From Thermonema rossianum DSM 10300 (GTDB lineage Bacteria > Bacteroidota > Bacteroidia > Cytophagales > Thermonemataceae): 64,000 nucleotides of DNA. Below are positions 34,582 to 44,797 of this stretch, piece by piece (within the stretch, counting starts at the first letter, position 1; each line of letters opens with the position of its first letter). The notes beneath the pieces are model-generated. The model made no database searches and had not been told where the DNA came from. It was given only the letters and a program-made list of their open reading frames with translations. Where the stretch lies: contig NZ_AUGC01000001.1 of assembly GCF_000426825.1 (NCBI RefSeq), positions 1-64,000 on the forward strand. Reading direction: 5' to 3'. The position numbers and the translations under genes are program-made.

Positions 34582-36039
34582 ATGAAAAAGATTTTACTTT
34601 GGGGCTTGCTGACAGCCTTTGCTGCAGCACCCACTTGGGCTCAGCAAGACGGGCAAGACACTTATCAGGACCCGTCCATGACCATGGGGCTGTCTGCTAT
34701 GGACAGCATGAGTGTGTTTAAGCTGCCCTTCGTGTACACCAAAATTGGCGAGCAGCAGTATGTAGGTTTTCGCATTCAGCCCGAAATTGCCATTTGGAAA
34801 ATAGGCGTGGGCTTCGACGTGCCTTTGTTGTGGAATGTGGAAACAGGCGAGCTGCGTAAAGACGAGTTTCAGAACGGTGTGGGGGCGCTGCGTATGATGC
34901 GTTATCTGCGCTATGGCTTCAAAAAGCGCGACAAGGTATATGTAAAGATAGGTGACATGACGGGCGAGTACATAGGTTTTGGTGGCTTGGTCAACCAATA
35001 CACCAACTCACCCTCGTTTGAAAAACGTGCCGTAGGTATCAGTGCTGACATCCGCCCCGTTCCGTACTTTGGTATTGAAGGGCTTTATGGCAACCTGAGC
35101 ACTCCGGGCTTGTTGGCGGTGCGCCCTTATGTGCGTCCTTTGGCAACTACCGAAATACCCGTAGCCAAAACGGTAGAAATAGGCTTTACCTATCTGCAAG
35201 ACCGCGACAATACCGATTACACAAAAGTATTTCAAGATGACGAAGCAGTCAATGATCCCTCCAATCTGCCTTCTACCTATTATGTACGCGATGGGCTAAG
35301 TGCCTGGGGCGTGGATATGGGCGTTACGGTTGTGAACAACTCCATGCTGCGCCTGACGGCTTACACCCAGTACAACAAACTGAACAAAATAGACTCAGAC
35401 AGCTTGCAAGCACGCCAGTTGGAGTTGGCTATTGCCAACCCTGAGCAGGCTGACCTTATCAACGGTTACAAAGCCGGTACCGGTTTTAGCTTTGGGGCGC
35501 ATGCGGGCATCAACTTCATTGCCAATATCTTTAACTTAGATGTGCGCTTGGAGCGTTTGTGGTTTAGCGACTACTATCAGCCTCAGTTTTTCAATGCCAT
35601 TTATGAGCTGAACAAAGATGCCAAAATTGAAAGCCTGTTGACCACTACTTCCTTGACCGGAACTTTTGGTTCGTTGACCGGTACCATCATCAACAAGGTG
35701 CGCTTGGGTGGCGGCTTGCTCTTGCCTGACAATGTGTCGGAAGAAAACCCCGCATACATCTATCTGACTTTGGATGCCAATGAGTTGATTGAGGGGTGGA
35801 TTATTCAAGGTTCTTATATCAAAGGACAACTGGCTGATTTGAGCGACGCTTTTACCTTGGACCAGCGCTCTTTGGCGCAAGGGCGCTTGGCTTACCGCTT
35901 TGCCAAGTTTTTGGCTTTGGGTGTAGATGCCAAGTGGACTTTTGCCCGCACGGTGGAAAATGGGGTAGAGAAGTTCAAAGTGCAGCAGTTTATCATGCCT
36001 TACTTCGGCTTACACGTGCCGTTTAATTTGAACAAATAA
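34582..36039 (+). CDS. Outer-membrane beta-barrel protein, unassigned
   Basis: From ATG 34582 there are 485 residues with a signal peptide (about 1-20, ending TWAQ). The rest is Gly- and Tyr-rich with alternating strands (for example FGIEGLYGNLST, LEIGFTYLQDRD-like and LGGGLLLPDN) and closes with a strand ending in Asn-Lys. It looks like a porin-sized outer-membrane barrel of Bacteroidota. No SusD, plug or carboxypeptidase domain is present, so it is not TonB-dependent. Its substrate is unknown. It forms a single-gene unit ending in a terminator and divergent from recQ. Confidence 0.7.
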   Translation: MKKILLWGLLTAFAAAPTWAQQDGQDTYQDPSMTMGLSAMDSMSVFKLPFVYTKIGEQQYVGFRIQPEIAIWKIGVGFDVPLLWNVETGELRKDEFQNGVGALRMMRYLRYGFKKRDKVYVKIGDMTGEYIGFGGLVNQYTNSPSFEKRAVGISADIRPVPYFGIEGLYGNLSTPGLLAVRPYVRPLATTEIPVAKTVEIGFTYLQDRDNTDYTKVFQDDEAVNDPSNLPSTYYVRDGLSAWGVDMGVTVVNNSMLRLTAYTQYNKLNKIDSDSLQARQLELAIANPEQADLINGYKAGTGFSFGAHAGINFIANIFNLDVRLERLWFSDYYQPQFFNAIYELNKDAKIESLLTTTSLTGTFGSLTGTIINKVRLGGGLLLPDNVSEENPAYIYLTLDANELIEGWIIQGSYIKGQLADLSDAFTLDQRSLAQGRLAYRFAKFLALGVDAKWTFARTVENGVEKFKVQQFIMPYFGLHVPFNLNK

Positions 36040-36070
36040 ACCGTAGGGCTTCTTCTCAATAACATAAAAT

Positions 36071-36104
36071 AAAGGGCAACCTCCGGTAAGCAGGTTGCCC
36101 TTTG
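36071..36104. terminator. Bidirectional terminator
   Basis: A perfect 12-bp stem (AAAGGGCAACCT/AGGTTGCCCTTT) with a 9-nt loop lies between two convergent genes. Confidence 0.9.
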
Positions 36105-36125
36105 GTTTGTCAGAGTATTGAGTGC

Positions 36126-37196
36126 TTAAGTCATAAAACGCTCTTCAATGAAATGCGCGAGGTGGGGCACCGGCAGTTCGGGCAGGTAGGGCCGGCTGTA
36201 GCCTTTGCCTATCTTATCCAAGTTGCGCAGGGCCGAAGAGCTGATGTGTTCGTATTCCACATCGCAGTGGAAAAATACGGTTTTAAGATTGTGCTTCATG
36301 TCGCGCATAAACTGCAGCTGATTCATCTCATAAGCCAAATCATCGCCATTGCGTAGCCCCCGGATAAGCGTCACGTCGGCATACGCTTCTTTGCTTGTCA
36401 AATAATCGGTAAGCAGGCCTTCGAAGCCTTCGGTTTGGCGGTAATACAGTATGGGGCTGATGGCGTCGCGGGTCAGTGCATCGGTTTTTTCCGGATTGAT
36501 GCCCCGCGCTATGATGACCTTGTCAAATACCTGCTCGGCTTTCACCAAAATATTATAGTGCCCTTTATGAAAAGGATTGAACGAGCCGGGATAAACACCA
36601 ATTTTGGGCTTATAGTGCAGCAGGTAATCGTAAAGGCTTTGCAGGTTGTTTTGATTTTCGGGATAGCGCTCTATCCAGTGCTGAAGCAACTTCAGGCGCG
36701 CTTCGCGGTAAATACGGTAATCAAAGCACTGATATTCCTTAAAAATGGCAGCCTCCCACCGCAGCAACTCCACAAATGAGCCGTGGCGCAATAGGTGGGT
36801 ATCGAAGCGGCAAAATAGGGCCGAAAGCGGGTGGGTAGCTTCGTGGGTGCGGGTGTCCAGGATAATCTGCTTCACCAGTGCAGCGGCTTCGCTTTGTTGC
36901 GGGCAGTCGGCTTCGAACAAAGCAGCCGATAGTTCTTCATTATCTGTGCGCCAAGGCAGATATACCGCATCATGGTAAAAGGCAGCTGCTATCAAAATAT
37001 GCCTTTCGCTGTCTTTCACCTCGCTTTGCTCTATACAGCCCAGCAGCTCTTTGAGGTGGGCAAGGTTATGATAAAAACGATGCGGCTCTTGCCACCTTGT
37101 CAAGAGGTGTTCGTAAGACTTGATGCCGAAAAAAGCAAAGGTGTCGTGGTATTGTTTGAGCCACGACACCTCCGGGGTTTGATTATGCATGCTCAC
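36126..37196 (-). CDS. coaD: HD-domain protein fused to pantetheine-phosphate adenylyltransferase
   Basis: It encodes 356 residues. Residues 1-195 resemble the predicted metal-dependent HD phosphohydrolase family: FYHNLAHL (41-48), FYHDAVY (73-79, HD at 75-76) and [10 protein letters not shown] (114-123). Residues 198-350 are Coa[15 protein letters not shown] (200-213, with the HxGH nucleotidyltransferase signature), [16 protein letters not shown] (277-292) and EHISSS (316-321). CoaD adenylates 4'-phosphopantetheine to dephospho-CoA. Free CoaD is about 160 residues, so the N-terminal domain is a true addition. It overlaps the end of bioB by 14 nt and is probably co-translated. Whether the HD domain hydrolyses a CoA-related phosphate is unknown. 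Confidence 0.88.
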   Translation of the reverse strand: MSMHNQTPEVSWLKQYHDTFAFFGIKSYEHLLTRWQEPHRFYHNLAHLKELLGCIEQSEVKDSERHILIAAAFYHDAVYLPWRTDNEELSAALFEADCPQQSEAAALVKQIILDTRTHEATHPLSALFCRFDTHLLRHGSFVELLRWEAAIFKEYQCFDYRIYREARLKLLQHWIERYPENQNNLQSLYDYLLHYKPKIGVYPGSFNPFHKGHYNILVKAEQVFDKVIIARGINPEKTDALTRDAISPILYYRQTEGFEGLLTDYLTSKEAYADVTLIRGLRNGDDLAYEMNQLQFMRDMKHNLKTVFFHCDVEYEHISSSALRNLDKIGKGYSRPYLPELPVPHLAHFIEERFMT

Positions 37197-38163
37197 AACG
37201 GTTTGCTTCTTGTTTGTAAGCCGGACGGGGTTTTAGTTGTAATATTTGGAAAAGCTTTTGGTCTTCCACGTAATCGGGGTTGGGGGTGGTGAGCAGTTTG
37301 TCGCCGGCAAAGATAGAGTTGGCACCTGCCAGAAAACACAAGGCCTGCTCTTCCACGTTCATACGCACGCGTCCTGCCGATAGGCGCACCATTGCCTTGG
37401 GCATCAGAATACGGGCGGTGGCTATCATGCGCACCATTTCCCACACAGACACACGCGGCTGCTCTGCCAGCGGGGTGCCCGGCACCGGCACCAACGCATT
37501 GATGGGCACCGATTCAGGATGCGTACTCATGGTAGCCAGCGTATGCAGCATGGCTATGCGGTCTTCTTCTTTTTCGCCCAAACCTATGATACCACCTGAA
37601 CAAACTGAAATGCCGCTTTTGTTGACAGCCTCGATGGTCTTCAAACGGTCTTCATAGGTGCGCGTCGATATGATGTCGTCGTAATAGTCTTCACTTGTAT
37701 CCAAGTTGTGGTTGTAGGCATAAAGTCCCGCTTCCTTTAATTTTTGTGCCTGCTCTTCGGTGAGCATGCCCAGGGTACAACATACCTCCAAGCCCAAATT
37801 GGCTACGCCTTTCACCATCTCAAGCACTTTGTCGAAGTCGCGGTTATTGCGCACTTCACGCCAAGCGGCGCCCATACAGAAGCGGGTGCTGCCTGCTTCT
37901 TTGGCTTCCAGTGCTTTTTTGAGCACGGTTTCCACATCCAGTAGTTTGTGCACTTCCACGCCGGTATTATAGCGGGCTGCCTGCGGGCAGTAGGCACAAT
38001 CTTCCGGACAGCCGCCGGTTTTAATGGAAAGCAGGGTACACACCTGCACTTCGTTGGGGTCATGATATTGACGATGCACCGTAGCGGCGCGGTAAATCAA
38101 ATCCATGATAGGGGTTTGGTAAATGTCACGCACTTCTTCAAGTGTCCAGTCGTTTCGTATCAT
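37183..38163 (-). CDS. bioB: Biotin synthase
   Basis: From ATG 38161-38163 there are 326 residues, normal for BioB, a radical-SAM enzyme inserting sulfur into dethiobiotin. The SAM cluster cysteines are C52, C56 and C59 ([12 protein letters not shown]). Second-cluster residues occur in [15 protein letters not shown] and a late RLSAGR. The frame is open far upstream through the start of dapF on the other strand, but that part is not BioB-like. No other biotin genes are nearby. The enzyme supplies cofactor for carboxylases such as the one at 16101-17678. Confidence 0.96.
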   Translation of the reverse strand: MIRNDWTLEEVRDIYQTPIMDLIYRAATVHRQYHDPNEVQVCTLLSIKTGGCPEDCAYCPQAARYNTGVEVHKLLDVETVLKKALEAKEAGSTRFCMGAAWREVRNNRDFDKVLEMVKGVANLGLEVCCTLGMLTEEQAQKLKEAGLYAYNHNLDTSEDYYDDIISTRTYEDRLKTIEAVNKSGISVCSGGIIGLGEKEEDRIAMLHTLATMSTHPESVPINALVPVPGTPLAEQPRVSVWEMVRMIATARILMPKAMVRLSAGRVRMNVEEQALCFLAGANSIFAGDKLLTTPNPDYVEDQKLFQILQLKPRPAYKQEANRCEHA

Positions 38164-38283
38164 AGCCGTATGATTTTCTTTTGTGTATTCAATTATAGAG
38201 AAGAAATTTGCACTTTGCAATTTGAAGCAAAAATATTGAATAAAATTGAGAGTAGGCATTGCGCCTTTTAAATCTGCATTTTT

Positions 38284-39069
38284 ATGGATAGCATCTCTTT
38301 TGAAAAATACCAGGGCGCCGGCAACGATTTTATCATTATCGACAACCGCGCAGGGCACTTCCCCAAGGATGAAGCCGGGCTGATTGCGCGTATGTGTCAA
38401 CGCCGTTTCGGCATTGGAGCCGACGGGCTTATTTTGATAGAACACGCGCCGCAAGCCCACTTCAAGATGATTTACTTCAATGCCGATGGCTACGAAGGGT
38501 CTTTGTGCGGAAATGGTGCGCGCTGCGCGGTGGCTTTTGCCCATAAACATGGCATCTGCCCGCAGTCAGTAGTTTTTGAAGCCTACGACGGCATGCACGA
38601 AGCAGAAGTACTGAGTAACGAAATTAAATTGAAGATGCAGGACGTGACGGAAGTCAATGCCATGTCGCCGGAAGCCTGCTTTCTGGACACCGGCTCGCCT
38701 CATTATGTGCAATGGGTGAAAGAACTGGCCGCTTTTCCGGTGCTGCAGGAAGGAAGGCGCATCCGCTATGCCGATCCCTTTGGACCAAAAGGCACCAACG
38801 TGAATTTCATTGAACATAAAAGCCCCGGAACCATTGCCATCCGCACTTATGAGCGTGGCGTGGAAGACGAGACCTATGCCTGTGGCACCGGCGCTACGGC
38901 TGCCGCTTTGGCCGCTGCTTTGCGTGGCATGCCTTCGCCGGTAAAAGTGGAAGCTTTGGGCGGCACTTTGACGGTATATTTCCGCATGCTAAGCCCCGGA
39001 CATTTCACCGACATTTATCTGCAGGGACCGGCCGTCTTTGTTTTCCGTGGTGAATATCCCTTGCACTGA
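38284..39069 (+). CDS. dapF: Diaminopimelate epimerase
   Basis: It encodes 261 residues, interconverting LL- and meso-diaminopimelate for lysine and peptidoglycan. The opening [12 protein letters not shown] is diagnostic; the two catalytic cysteines are C75 (SLCGNGARC) and about C199 ([11 protein letters not shown]). GTNVNFIE is also typical. It is divergent from bioB across 120 nt and precedes secA by about 120 nt. Confidence 0.96.
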   Translation: MDSISFEKYQGAGNDFIIIDNRAGHFPKDEAGLIARMCQRRFGIGADGLILIEHAPQAHFKMIYFNADGYEGSLCGNGARCAVAFAHKHGICPQSVVFEAYDGMHEAEVLSNEIKLKMQDVTEVNAMSPEACFLDTGSPHYVQWVKELAAFPVLQEGRRIRYADPFGPKGTNVNFIEHKSPGTIAIRTYERGVEDETYACGTGATAAALAAALRGMPSPVKVEALGGTLTVYFRMLSPGHFTDIYLQGPAVFVFRGEYPLH

Positions 39070-39109
39070 CACTATGGCAGTCTTCCTCAAAAAGTTTTGC
39101 AAAATGTAT

Positions 39110-39117
39110 TACTTTTG
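39110..39117 (+). promoter_or_regulatory. Candidate -7 element of the secA promoter
   Basis: TACTTTTG matches TAnnTTTG exactly and lies 71 nt before the secA start. A -33 TTTG at the expected spacing was not found. Confidence 0.3.
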
Positions 39118-39187
39118 TAGTAAAACTCATACACTTATATTTTGTGTTTTCATAGCAAACGAACGAACTTCAAAATTTGAATAAGCA

Positions 39188-42100
39188 ATGTCGAATATTG
39201 TTGAAAAAGCGCTAAGCGCCATTTTTGGCTCGAAAAAAGAGCGAGACCTGAAAAAATTGCTTCCTTACGTTGAAAAAATCAACGCCGAGTATAATAAGCT
39301 TTCTTCCTTGAGCAACGACGAGCTGCGTGAAAAAACACGTTCCATTCAGGAACGCATCCGCCAAGAGTTGGCGCCCTATGAGCAGCAAATACAAAAGCTG
39401 CGCGACGAGGCGGCCGCCCTGCCGGAGCAAAGCTTGTCTCAAAAAGAGGCACTGTTCCGTCAGATAGACGAAATAGAAAAACAAAGCCTGCAGCATCTGG
39501 AAAAAGTACTGGACGAATGCCTGCCTTTGGGCTTTGCTATTGTGAAAGAAACAGCCCGGCGTTTCAAGGAGAACGAAGAGTTGGAGGTGACTGCCACCGA
39601 CTTTGACCGTGAGTTGGCTGCCGTCAAAGATTACGTGCGCATCGAAGGCGATAAAGCCTATTGGAAAAACTCATGGGAGGCCGCCGGCAACCGCATCACC
39701 TGGGACATGGTGCACTATGATGTGCAGCTGATCGGGGGGGTTGTCTTGCATCAAGGTAAGATTGCCGAGATGGCAACCGGTGAGGGTAAAACGCTGGTAG
39801 CCACCTTGCCGGTGTTCCTGAACGCCTTAGCCGGCAAAGGGGTGCACCTGGTAACGGTCAACGACTACCTTGCCCGTCGTGATGCCGAATGGATGGGACC
39901 GCTTTATGAGTTCCACGGTCTGCGCGTGGATTGTATTGACAAACATCCGCCACATTCCCCCATGCGTCGCCGGGCTTATGAGGCTGACATTACCTACGGT
40001 ACCAACAATGAGTTTGGTTTCGACTACCTGCGCGATAACATGGTGCGCCAGCCCGAAGAAATGGTGCAGCGTGGGCATCACTATGCCATTGTCGATGAGG
40101 TGGACTCCGTCTTGATTGATGAAGCCCGTACACCACTTATCATTTCCGGACCTATTCCCAAAGGCGACCAGTCGGAACTCTACCGCACCTATAAGCCGCG
40201 TGTGGAGGCATTGGTGAACGAGCAGCGCCGCTTGGTCACGCAGCTGCTGAACGAAGCCAAGAAGAAAATAGAAGCCGGCGACACCAAAGAAGGTGGATTG
40301 GCGCTGTTCCGTGCTTATCGTGGCTTGCCCAAGTACCGCCCCTTGATTAAGTATTTGAGTGAACCGGGCATTAAGAAGATACTGCAAAAAACAGAAGCCA
40401 TTTATTTAGCGGAAAACGCTAAGCTGATGCCCGAGGCAGATGCACCGCTTTTCTTCACTATTGACGAGAAAAACAACCTGGTGCAACTGACCGAAAAAGG
40501 GTTGGAAGCCATCACCAAAGCAGGTGAAGACCCCGATTTCTTCGTGTTGCCCGACATAGGCACCGAAATAGCCAAGATTGAAAACGACCCGGCGCTTTCC
40601 TCGCAAGAAAAAGTAGAAAAGAAAGAAGCCCTCATTGAAGACTATAAAACCAAGGCGGAGCGTATCCATGCCGTCAATCAGTTGTTGAAAGCCTACTGTC
40701 TTTTTGAAAAAGACGTCGATTATATCATCGATGAGGGCAAAGTGAAAATTGTAGATGAGCAGACCGGGCGTGTCATGGAAGGGCGTCGCTATTCCGACGG
40801 CTTGCATCAAGCGCTGGAAGCCAAGGAGAACGTAAAAATAGAAGACGCCACACAGACCTACGCTACCATTACCCTGCAGAATTACTTCCGCATGTATCAC
40901 AAACTTGCAGGTATGACCGGTACGGCAGAAACCGAAGCCGACGAGTTTCGCGAAATCTACGGTCTGGATGTGGTGGTGATTCCTACCAACAAACCGGTAA
41001 TTCGCGATGACCGCCCCGATAAAGTGTATAAAACCATGCGCGCCAAGCTCAATGCCGTCATTGCCGAAATTGAGGAGATGCGCGCCAAAGGGCGTCCTGT
41101 GCTGGTAGGTACCACCTCCGTGGAGATGTCCGAAATCATCAGCCGCATGCTGCAGCTGCGCAAAATACCGCATCAGGTATTGAACGCCAAGCACCACCAG
41201 CGGGAGGCTGAAATCGTTGCCAACGCCGGGCAAGCAGGTGCCGTCACCATTGCTACCAACATGGCGGGGCGTGGTACCGACATCAAATTGTCGCCCGAGG
41301 CCAAAGCCGCCGGTGGTTTGGCTATCATCGGTACCGAGCGCCACGAGTCGCGGCGGGTAGACCGCCAGCTGCGTGGACGTGCCGGCCGCCAAGGCGACCC
41401 CGGTTCTTCGCAGTTCTTCGTCAGCTTGGAAGACAACCTCATGCGCTTGTTTGGCTCGGACCGCATCGCCAAAGTCATGGACCGCATGGGCATGAACGAA
41501 AACGAGGTGATTCAAAGCAGCATGGTGAGCAAGTCCATCGAGCGAGCTCAAAAGAAGGTAGAAGAAAACAACTTCGCCATTCGTAAACGCCTGCTTGAGT
41601 ACGATGATGTCATGAACGTGCAGCGTGAACACATTTACAAACGCCGCCGCCATGCTTTGTTTGGCGATCGCCTCGACGTGGATATTAATCAAATGTTTGC
41701 CGGTCTGTGCCAAGAGATAGTAGAATCCCTGAAAGCCCAAGACGCTTATGAGGACTTTAAGCTGGAAGTAATTGCTACTTTTGGCTTTGAGCCCGCCATC
41801 ACAGCCGAAGAGTTTGCACGCGAAGAGGTAGCTGCTTTGGTACGAAAGCTTTATGCACAGGCCCGTGCTCATTATGATGAAAAAAATCAGCGCCTGCTGC
41901 AACAAATTATGCCTTTCCTGAAAGAAAAATACAAGGAAATAGGCGACACCGTGCGCAACATAGAGATTGTCTTTACCGACCATAAAAAACTGATTCGCAT
42001 AGCAGCGGACTTTCAAAAGGTCGTGGAGTCGGAGGGCAAGGAGCTGATACGTGCTTTGGAACGCACCACCGTGCTTGCCCTGATTGACCAAGAATGGAAA

Positions 42101-42538
42101 GAGCACCTGCGCGAGATGGACGACCTGCGCCAGTCGGTGCAAATGGCGGTGCACGAGCAGAAAGACCCTCTCATCATCTACAAGTTTGAAGCTTTTGAGT
42201 TGTTTAAAGATTTGCTCGCACGCATCAATCGCGACGTAACCGGCTTTTTGATGAAAGCCACCTTGCCGCAGGCGCCGGCCGAAGTGCGTGAAGCACGCCC
42301 GCCACGCGAGCAAGCGCCCAAGCTCAAAGAGCAAAAACCGGCTGCTTTGGATGAACAGCCCAAAGCCCATGACCCGGCGCCGGTGCAGAAAACCGCACCT
42401 ATTCAATCAGCCAAAACCATTGGACGAAACGATAAGGTTACTGTGCGCTACCACGACGGGCGGGTGGTCAAAGATGTGAAGTATAAAAAAGTGGAGCAGG
42501 ATATTTTAAACAATCGTTGCGTGATTATTCAAGAATAG
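39188..42538 (+). CDS. secA: Preprotein translocase ATPase SecA
   Basis: It encodes 1116 residues, the long form typical of Bacteroidota (E. coli 901). Walker A is MATGEGKTL (about 194-202); the DEAD-type box is [15 protein letters not shown]. Inserts at about 110-150 and 330-500 enlarge the NBD1/PPXD region. [28 protein letters not shown] and the C-terminal scaffold are clear. The C-terminal tail (about 1040-1116, Pro/Ala/Lys/Glu) ends [20 protein letters not shown]-like without the CxCxSG...CH zinc motif that binds SecB in many bacteria. It drives Sec export, including of T9SS cargo and outer-membrane proteins. Confidence 0.97.
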   Translation: MSNIVEKALSAIFGSKKERDLKKLLPYVEKINAEYNKLSSLSNDELREKTRSIQERIRQELAPYEQQIQKLRDEAAALPEQSLSQKEALFRQIDEIEKQSLQHLEKVLDECLPLGFAIVKETARRFKENEELEVTATDFDRELAAVKDYVRIEGDKAYWKNSWEAAGNRITWDMVHYDVQLIGGVVLHQGKIAEMATGEGKTLVATLPVFLNALAGKGVHLVTVNDYLARRDAEWMGPLYEFHGLRVDCIDKHPPHSPMRRRAYEADITYGTNNEFGFDYLRDNMVRQPEEMVQRGHHYAIVDEVDSVLIDEARTPLIISGPIPKGDQSELYRTYKPRVEALVNEQRRLVTQLLNEAKKKIEAGDTKEGGLALFRAYRGLPKYRPLIKYLSEPGIKKILQKTEAIYLAENAKLMPEADAPLFFTIDEKNNLVQLTEKGLEAITKAGEDPDFFVLPDIGTEIAKIENDPALSSQEKVEKKEALIEDYKTKAERIHAVNQLLKAYCLFEKDVDYIIDEGKVKIVDEQTGRVMEGRRYSDGLHQALEAKENVKIEDATQTYATITLQNYFRMYHKLAGMTGTAETEADEFREIYGLDVVVIPTNKPVIRDDRPDKVYKTMRAKLNAVIAEIEEMRAKGRPVLVGTTSVEMSEIISRMLQLRKIPHQVLNAKHHQREAEIVANAGQAGAVTIATNMAGRGTDIKLSPEAKAAGGLAIIGTERHESRRVDRQLRGRAGRQGDPGSSQFFVSLEDNLMRLFGSDRIAKVMDRMGMNENEVIQSSMVSKSIERAQKKVEENNFAIRKRLLEYDDVMNVQREHIYKRRRHALFGDRLDVDINQMFAGLCQEIVESLKAQDAYEDFKLEVIATFGFEPAITAEEFAREEVAALVRKLYAQARAHYDEKNQRLLQQIMPFLKEKYKEIGDTVRNIEIVFTDHKKLIRIAADFQKVVESEGKELIRALERTTVLALIDQEWKEHLREMDDLRQSVQMAVHEQKDPLIIYKFEAFELFKDLLARINRDVTGFLMKATLPQAPAEVREARPPREQAPKLKEQKPAALDEQPKAHDPAPVQKTAPIQSAKTIGRNDKVTVRYHDGRVVKDVKYKKVEQDILNNRCVIIQE

Positions 42539-42549
42539 AAGCTTGGAAA

Positions 42550-42581
42550 GCAGCCGGCAACTGCCGGTTGCTTCTTTTTTT
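42550..42581 (+). terminator. Rho-independent terminator after secA
   Basis: A GC-rich stem of about ten pairs (GCAGCCGGCA/TGCCGGTTGC, one G-T) is followed by CTTCTTTTTT. Confidence 0.85.
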
Positions 42582-42615
42582 ATAGATTAGTGTCTGATTA
42601 TCAAACGCCATATTT

Positions 42616-43191
42616 ATGCGCTACCTGCTGCTTATTGCTTTCGCAACGCTTCTTTTGGGGTGTGCCCCTCATGGCAGAACACAAAAAAACGAAGCGAAGA
42701 AGGACCTTGCCGTAGATACTTTGTTGGCTAAGGTGCGCCCCGTTTATGATTACACCCCCGTTCTTTTTACCGATTCCGGGCAAAGTGTACGTATTTCCGG
42801 CAATAATGTCTTTTTACACCAAGACACCGAAACCATTTTCAGAGCATTGTCTGCTTATAAGCGCATTTTAGTGCGTAAGGAAATGCCCGGTTACCGGGTG
42901 CAGGTTTTTGTGTCGCCCGACAGAAGCGAGGCAGTAAATGCAAAAAACAAATGCTACAGCCTTTTTCATCCGGACTATGAAGTGTATTTTGAATACAGCC
43001 GTCCAAAATATAGAGTGAAGGTGGGCGACTTTGCCAGCCGGGAAGAAGCCTACGAGCTTTACAAAGAAGCTAAGCGGTATTTTCCGACGGCCATTGTGGT
43101 GCCCGACCGGGTGGTGATTATCACCGAGGCAACCGAAGATGATTTGATGCTCATCAGAAAACGGCGGGAGGCTGAAAAAGAAAATCGTTGA
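42616..43191 (+). CDS. SPOR-domain lipoprotein
   Basis: It encodes 191 residues. The signal ends LLLGC (Cys16). A SPOR-like domain covers about 90-170: GYRVQVFVSPDRSEAVNAK, then KYRVKVGDFASREEAYELYKEAK and TAIVVPDRVVI, the two alpha-beta halves that bind denuded septal glycan. It is probably outer-membrane anchored and septal. It is a separate unit between the secA terminator and a T9SS cargo gene. Confidence 0.85.
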   Translation: MRYLLLIAFATLLLGCAPHGRTQKNEAKKDLAVDTLLAKVRPVYDYTPVLFTDSGQSVRISGNNVFLHQDTETIFRALSAYKRILVRKEMPGYRVQVFVSPDRSEAVNAKNKCYSLFHPDYEVYFEYSRPKYRVKVGDFASREEAYELYKEAKRYFPTAIVVPDRVVIITEATEDDLMLIRKRREAEKENR

Positions 43192-43267
43192 CAGATAAAC
43201 TTTACTTTCTGGCTGTTTCCGGAATTAAAGAGTAGAGCAAAGAACTGGGCAACAAGCATCATCCGGA

Positions 43268-44797
43268 ATGATACAGATAAACAGACTACTTTTTTTTATA
43301 TGTTTGAGCGTGCCGGCAGCCTTTGGCGGGGGGCTTGATGTGGTGCAAACATTCCCTGCTCACGGAACGGACGATGCGCACCCCAATGCTATTTATTGGG
43401 TAGAATTCAATGCCTCTATTCAAAAAGGGAGTGGAACAATAACATTTTATGCCTATCCGTCGAACGGCGTACTGCAGGAAATAAACATAGCTGATGACGA
43501 GGTGTGGATAGAAGGCAAGCGTTTGTTGATAAACTTGCCCGACATGTTGCCGCCGGATACGGAAGTATGGGTGAAAATCTCACCGGGAGCAGTCATAGGG
43601 CAGCAAGGTCAGGTCTTTCAAGGCATTGTCAGCAACAATCGTTGGCGCTTTCGCACCCGTCGAAACTTGTTGTTTTATACGGCGAAAAGCCCCTATGGCG
43701 ATTGCGTGCCCTTGGAAACTGTTTTGGAAATAGAGTTTCCGCAATCGGTTGGTACAGGTGGCGGTTCGCTTTTTTTGCTGAAAGACAAAGATACCGTACA
43801 TATCTGGGCTGCCGGCGAAGGCATGCGTGTTGATAGCAATAAGGTCCGTTATGAACTTCCCTTTGCCTTGGAGCCTCTGCAGCCTTATGATGTTTTGGTC
43901 GATACGGCCGCTTTCTATGCTGCCGGTGCTGTTGCTTTTGTAGGCATCAACGATCGCAACCAATGGCACTTTTCAACCGGCGTGCCTTCGCCTGAAACCA
44001 TCAATGGAGCAGCTTGTGCCGGGGAGCCGTGTGTTGTTCAGGCTGCGCCCCCTCTTGACTTGCCTGCCGGCGAAGGTTCTTTTTTGTGGTATGACAGCCC
44101 CGTAGCAACTGCCCCCCTGACAAACCCACAAGGTGAGCCTTACCGGGAAGCTACTTTTCTGATAGAGCAGCTCAATGAAAACACAACGCTTTTTGTCAGT
44201 TGGGTATGGCAGGGATGCGAGAGTGCCCGCAAACCTGTGCAGGCAAGACTATTGCCTGCGCCCAAAGTGAAAATCAAAAAGCCGGCCTCTTCGGTTTTTG
44301 AAGGAGACACCATCACACTAAACGCAACGGGGGCAGAATTTTACTATTGGACACCCGCCTCGATTATTGTGGGAGATACGATCGGAAGCCAAGTGCAAGT
44401 CAAAGCTACTGCCGGTGTCCCTATAGTAGTGGTTGGCGAAAATAACTACGGCTGTCGTGCAGCCGATACCTTGTATTTAGAAGTGCAGCCCCGGCCCGAA
44501 GGCAAATTGTTTTTACCTTCCCTTTTTTCGCCCAATGGCGACGGACGCAACGACGTGTTTCGTTTATTAGGCGATGGCGTTGCTACCGTCCATTTGCGCA
44601 TCTACAATAAGCAGGGCGTCCTTGTGTTTGAAACGGCCGACGTAACGGTAGCCATGCAGCAAGGCTGGGACGGCACCTACAGAGGTGTGCCGCAACCGCC
44701 GGATGTTTATTTTTGGGAAATAAAAGGAACCTTTCGCAGTGGGGCACCCTTGCATGTAGAAGGGAAAACCCATGGTATGCTAACCTTGATTCGCTAA
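43268..44797 (+). CDS. T9SS type-B cargo with gliding-motility-associated C-terminal domain
   Basis: It encodes 509 residues with a signal peptide (about 1-20). Residues 24-115 and 118-220 look like SbsA-type Ig-like domains (VVQTFPAHGTDDAHPN... opening). A further Ig-like region follows at about 235-410, and the last ~90 residues are a CHU_C type-B sorting domain (LFLPSLFSPNGDGRNDVF, then a VYFWEIKGTF strand and a final TLIR). Type-B signals are usually paired with a PorP/SprF protein, and one follows here with a one-base TAATG overlap. It should be exported by T9SS to the cell surface. Ligand unknown. Confidence 0.88.
   Translation: MIQINRLLFFICLSVPAAFGGGLDVVQTFPAHGTDDAHPNAIYWVEFNASIQKGSGTITFYAYPSNGVLQEINIADDEVWIEGKRLLINLPDMLPPDTEVWVKISPGAVIGQQGQVFQGIVSNNRWRFRTRRNLLFYTAKSPYGDCVPLETVLEIEFPQSVGTGGGSLFLLKDKDTVHIWAAGEGMRVDSNKVRYELPFALEPLQPYDVLVDTAAFYAAGAVAFVGINDRNQWHFSTGVPSPETINGAACAGEPCVVQAAPPLDLPAGEGSFLWYDSPVATAPLTNPQGEPYREATFLIEQLNENTTLFVSWVWQGCESARKPVQARLLPAPKVKIKKPASSVFEGDTITLNATGAEFYYWTPASIIVGDTIGSQVQVKATAGVPIVVVGENNYGCRAADTLYLEVQPRPEGKLFLPSLFSPNGDGRNDVFRLLGDGVATVHLRIYNKQGVLVFETADVTVAMQQGWDGTYRGVPQPPDVYFWEIKGTFRSGAPLHVEGKTHGMLTLIR

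Noticed and set aside
38164-38550. N-terminal extension of the bioB frame
   Set aside because: The extension is antisense to the start of dapF and has no BioB-like sequence; the ATG at 38163 gives the normal length.
40406-42406. Very long open frame (666 codons) on the minus strand inside secA
   Set aside because: It is wholly antisense to an unmistakable SecA; its composition is the shadow of Glu/Lys/Ala-rich codons and it has no family features.
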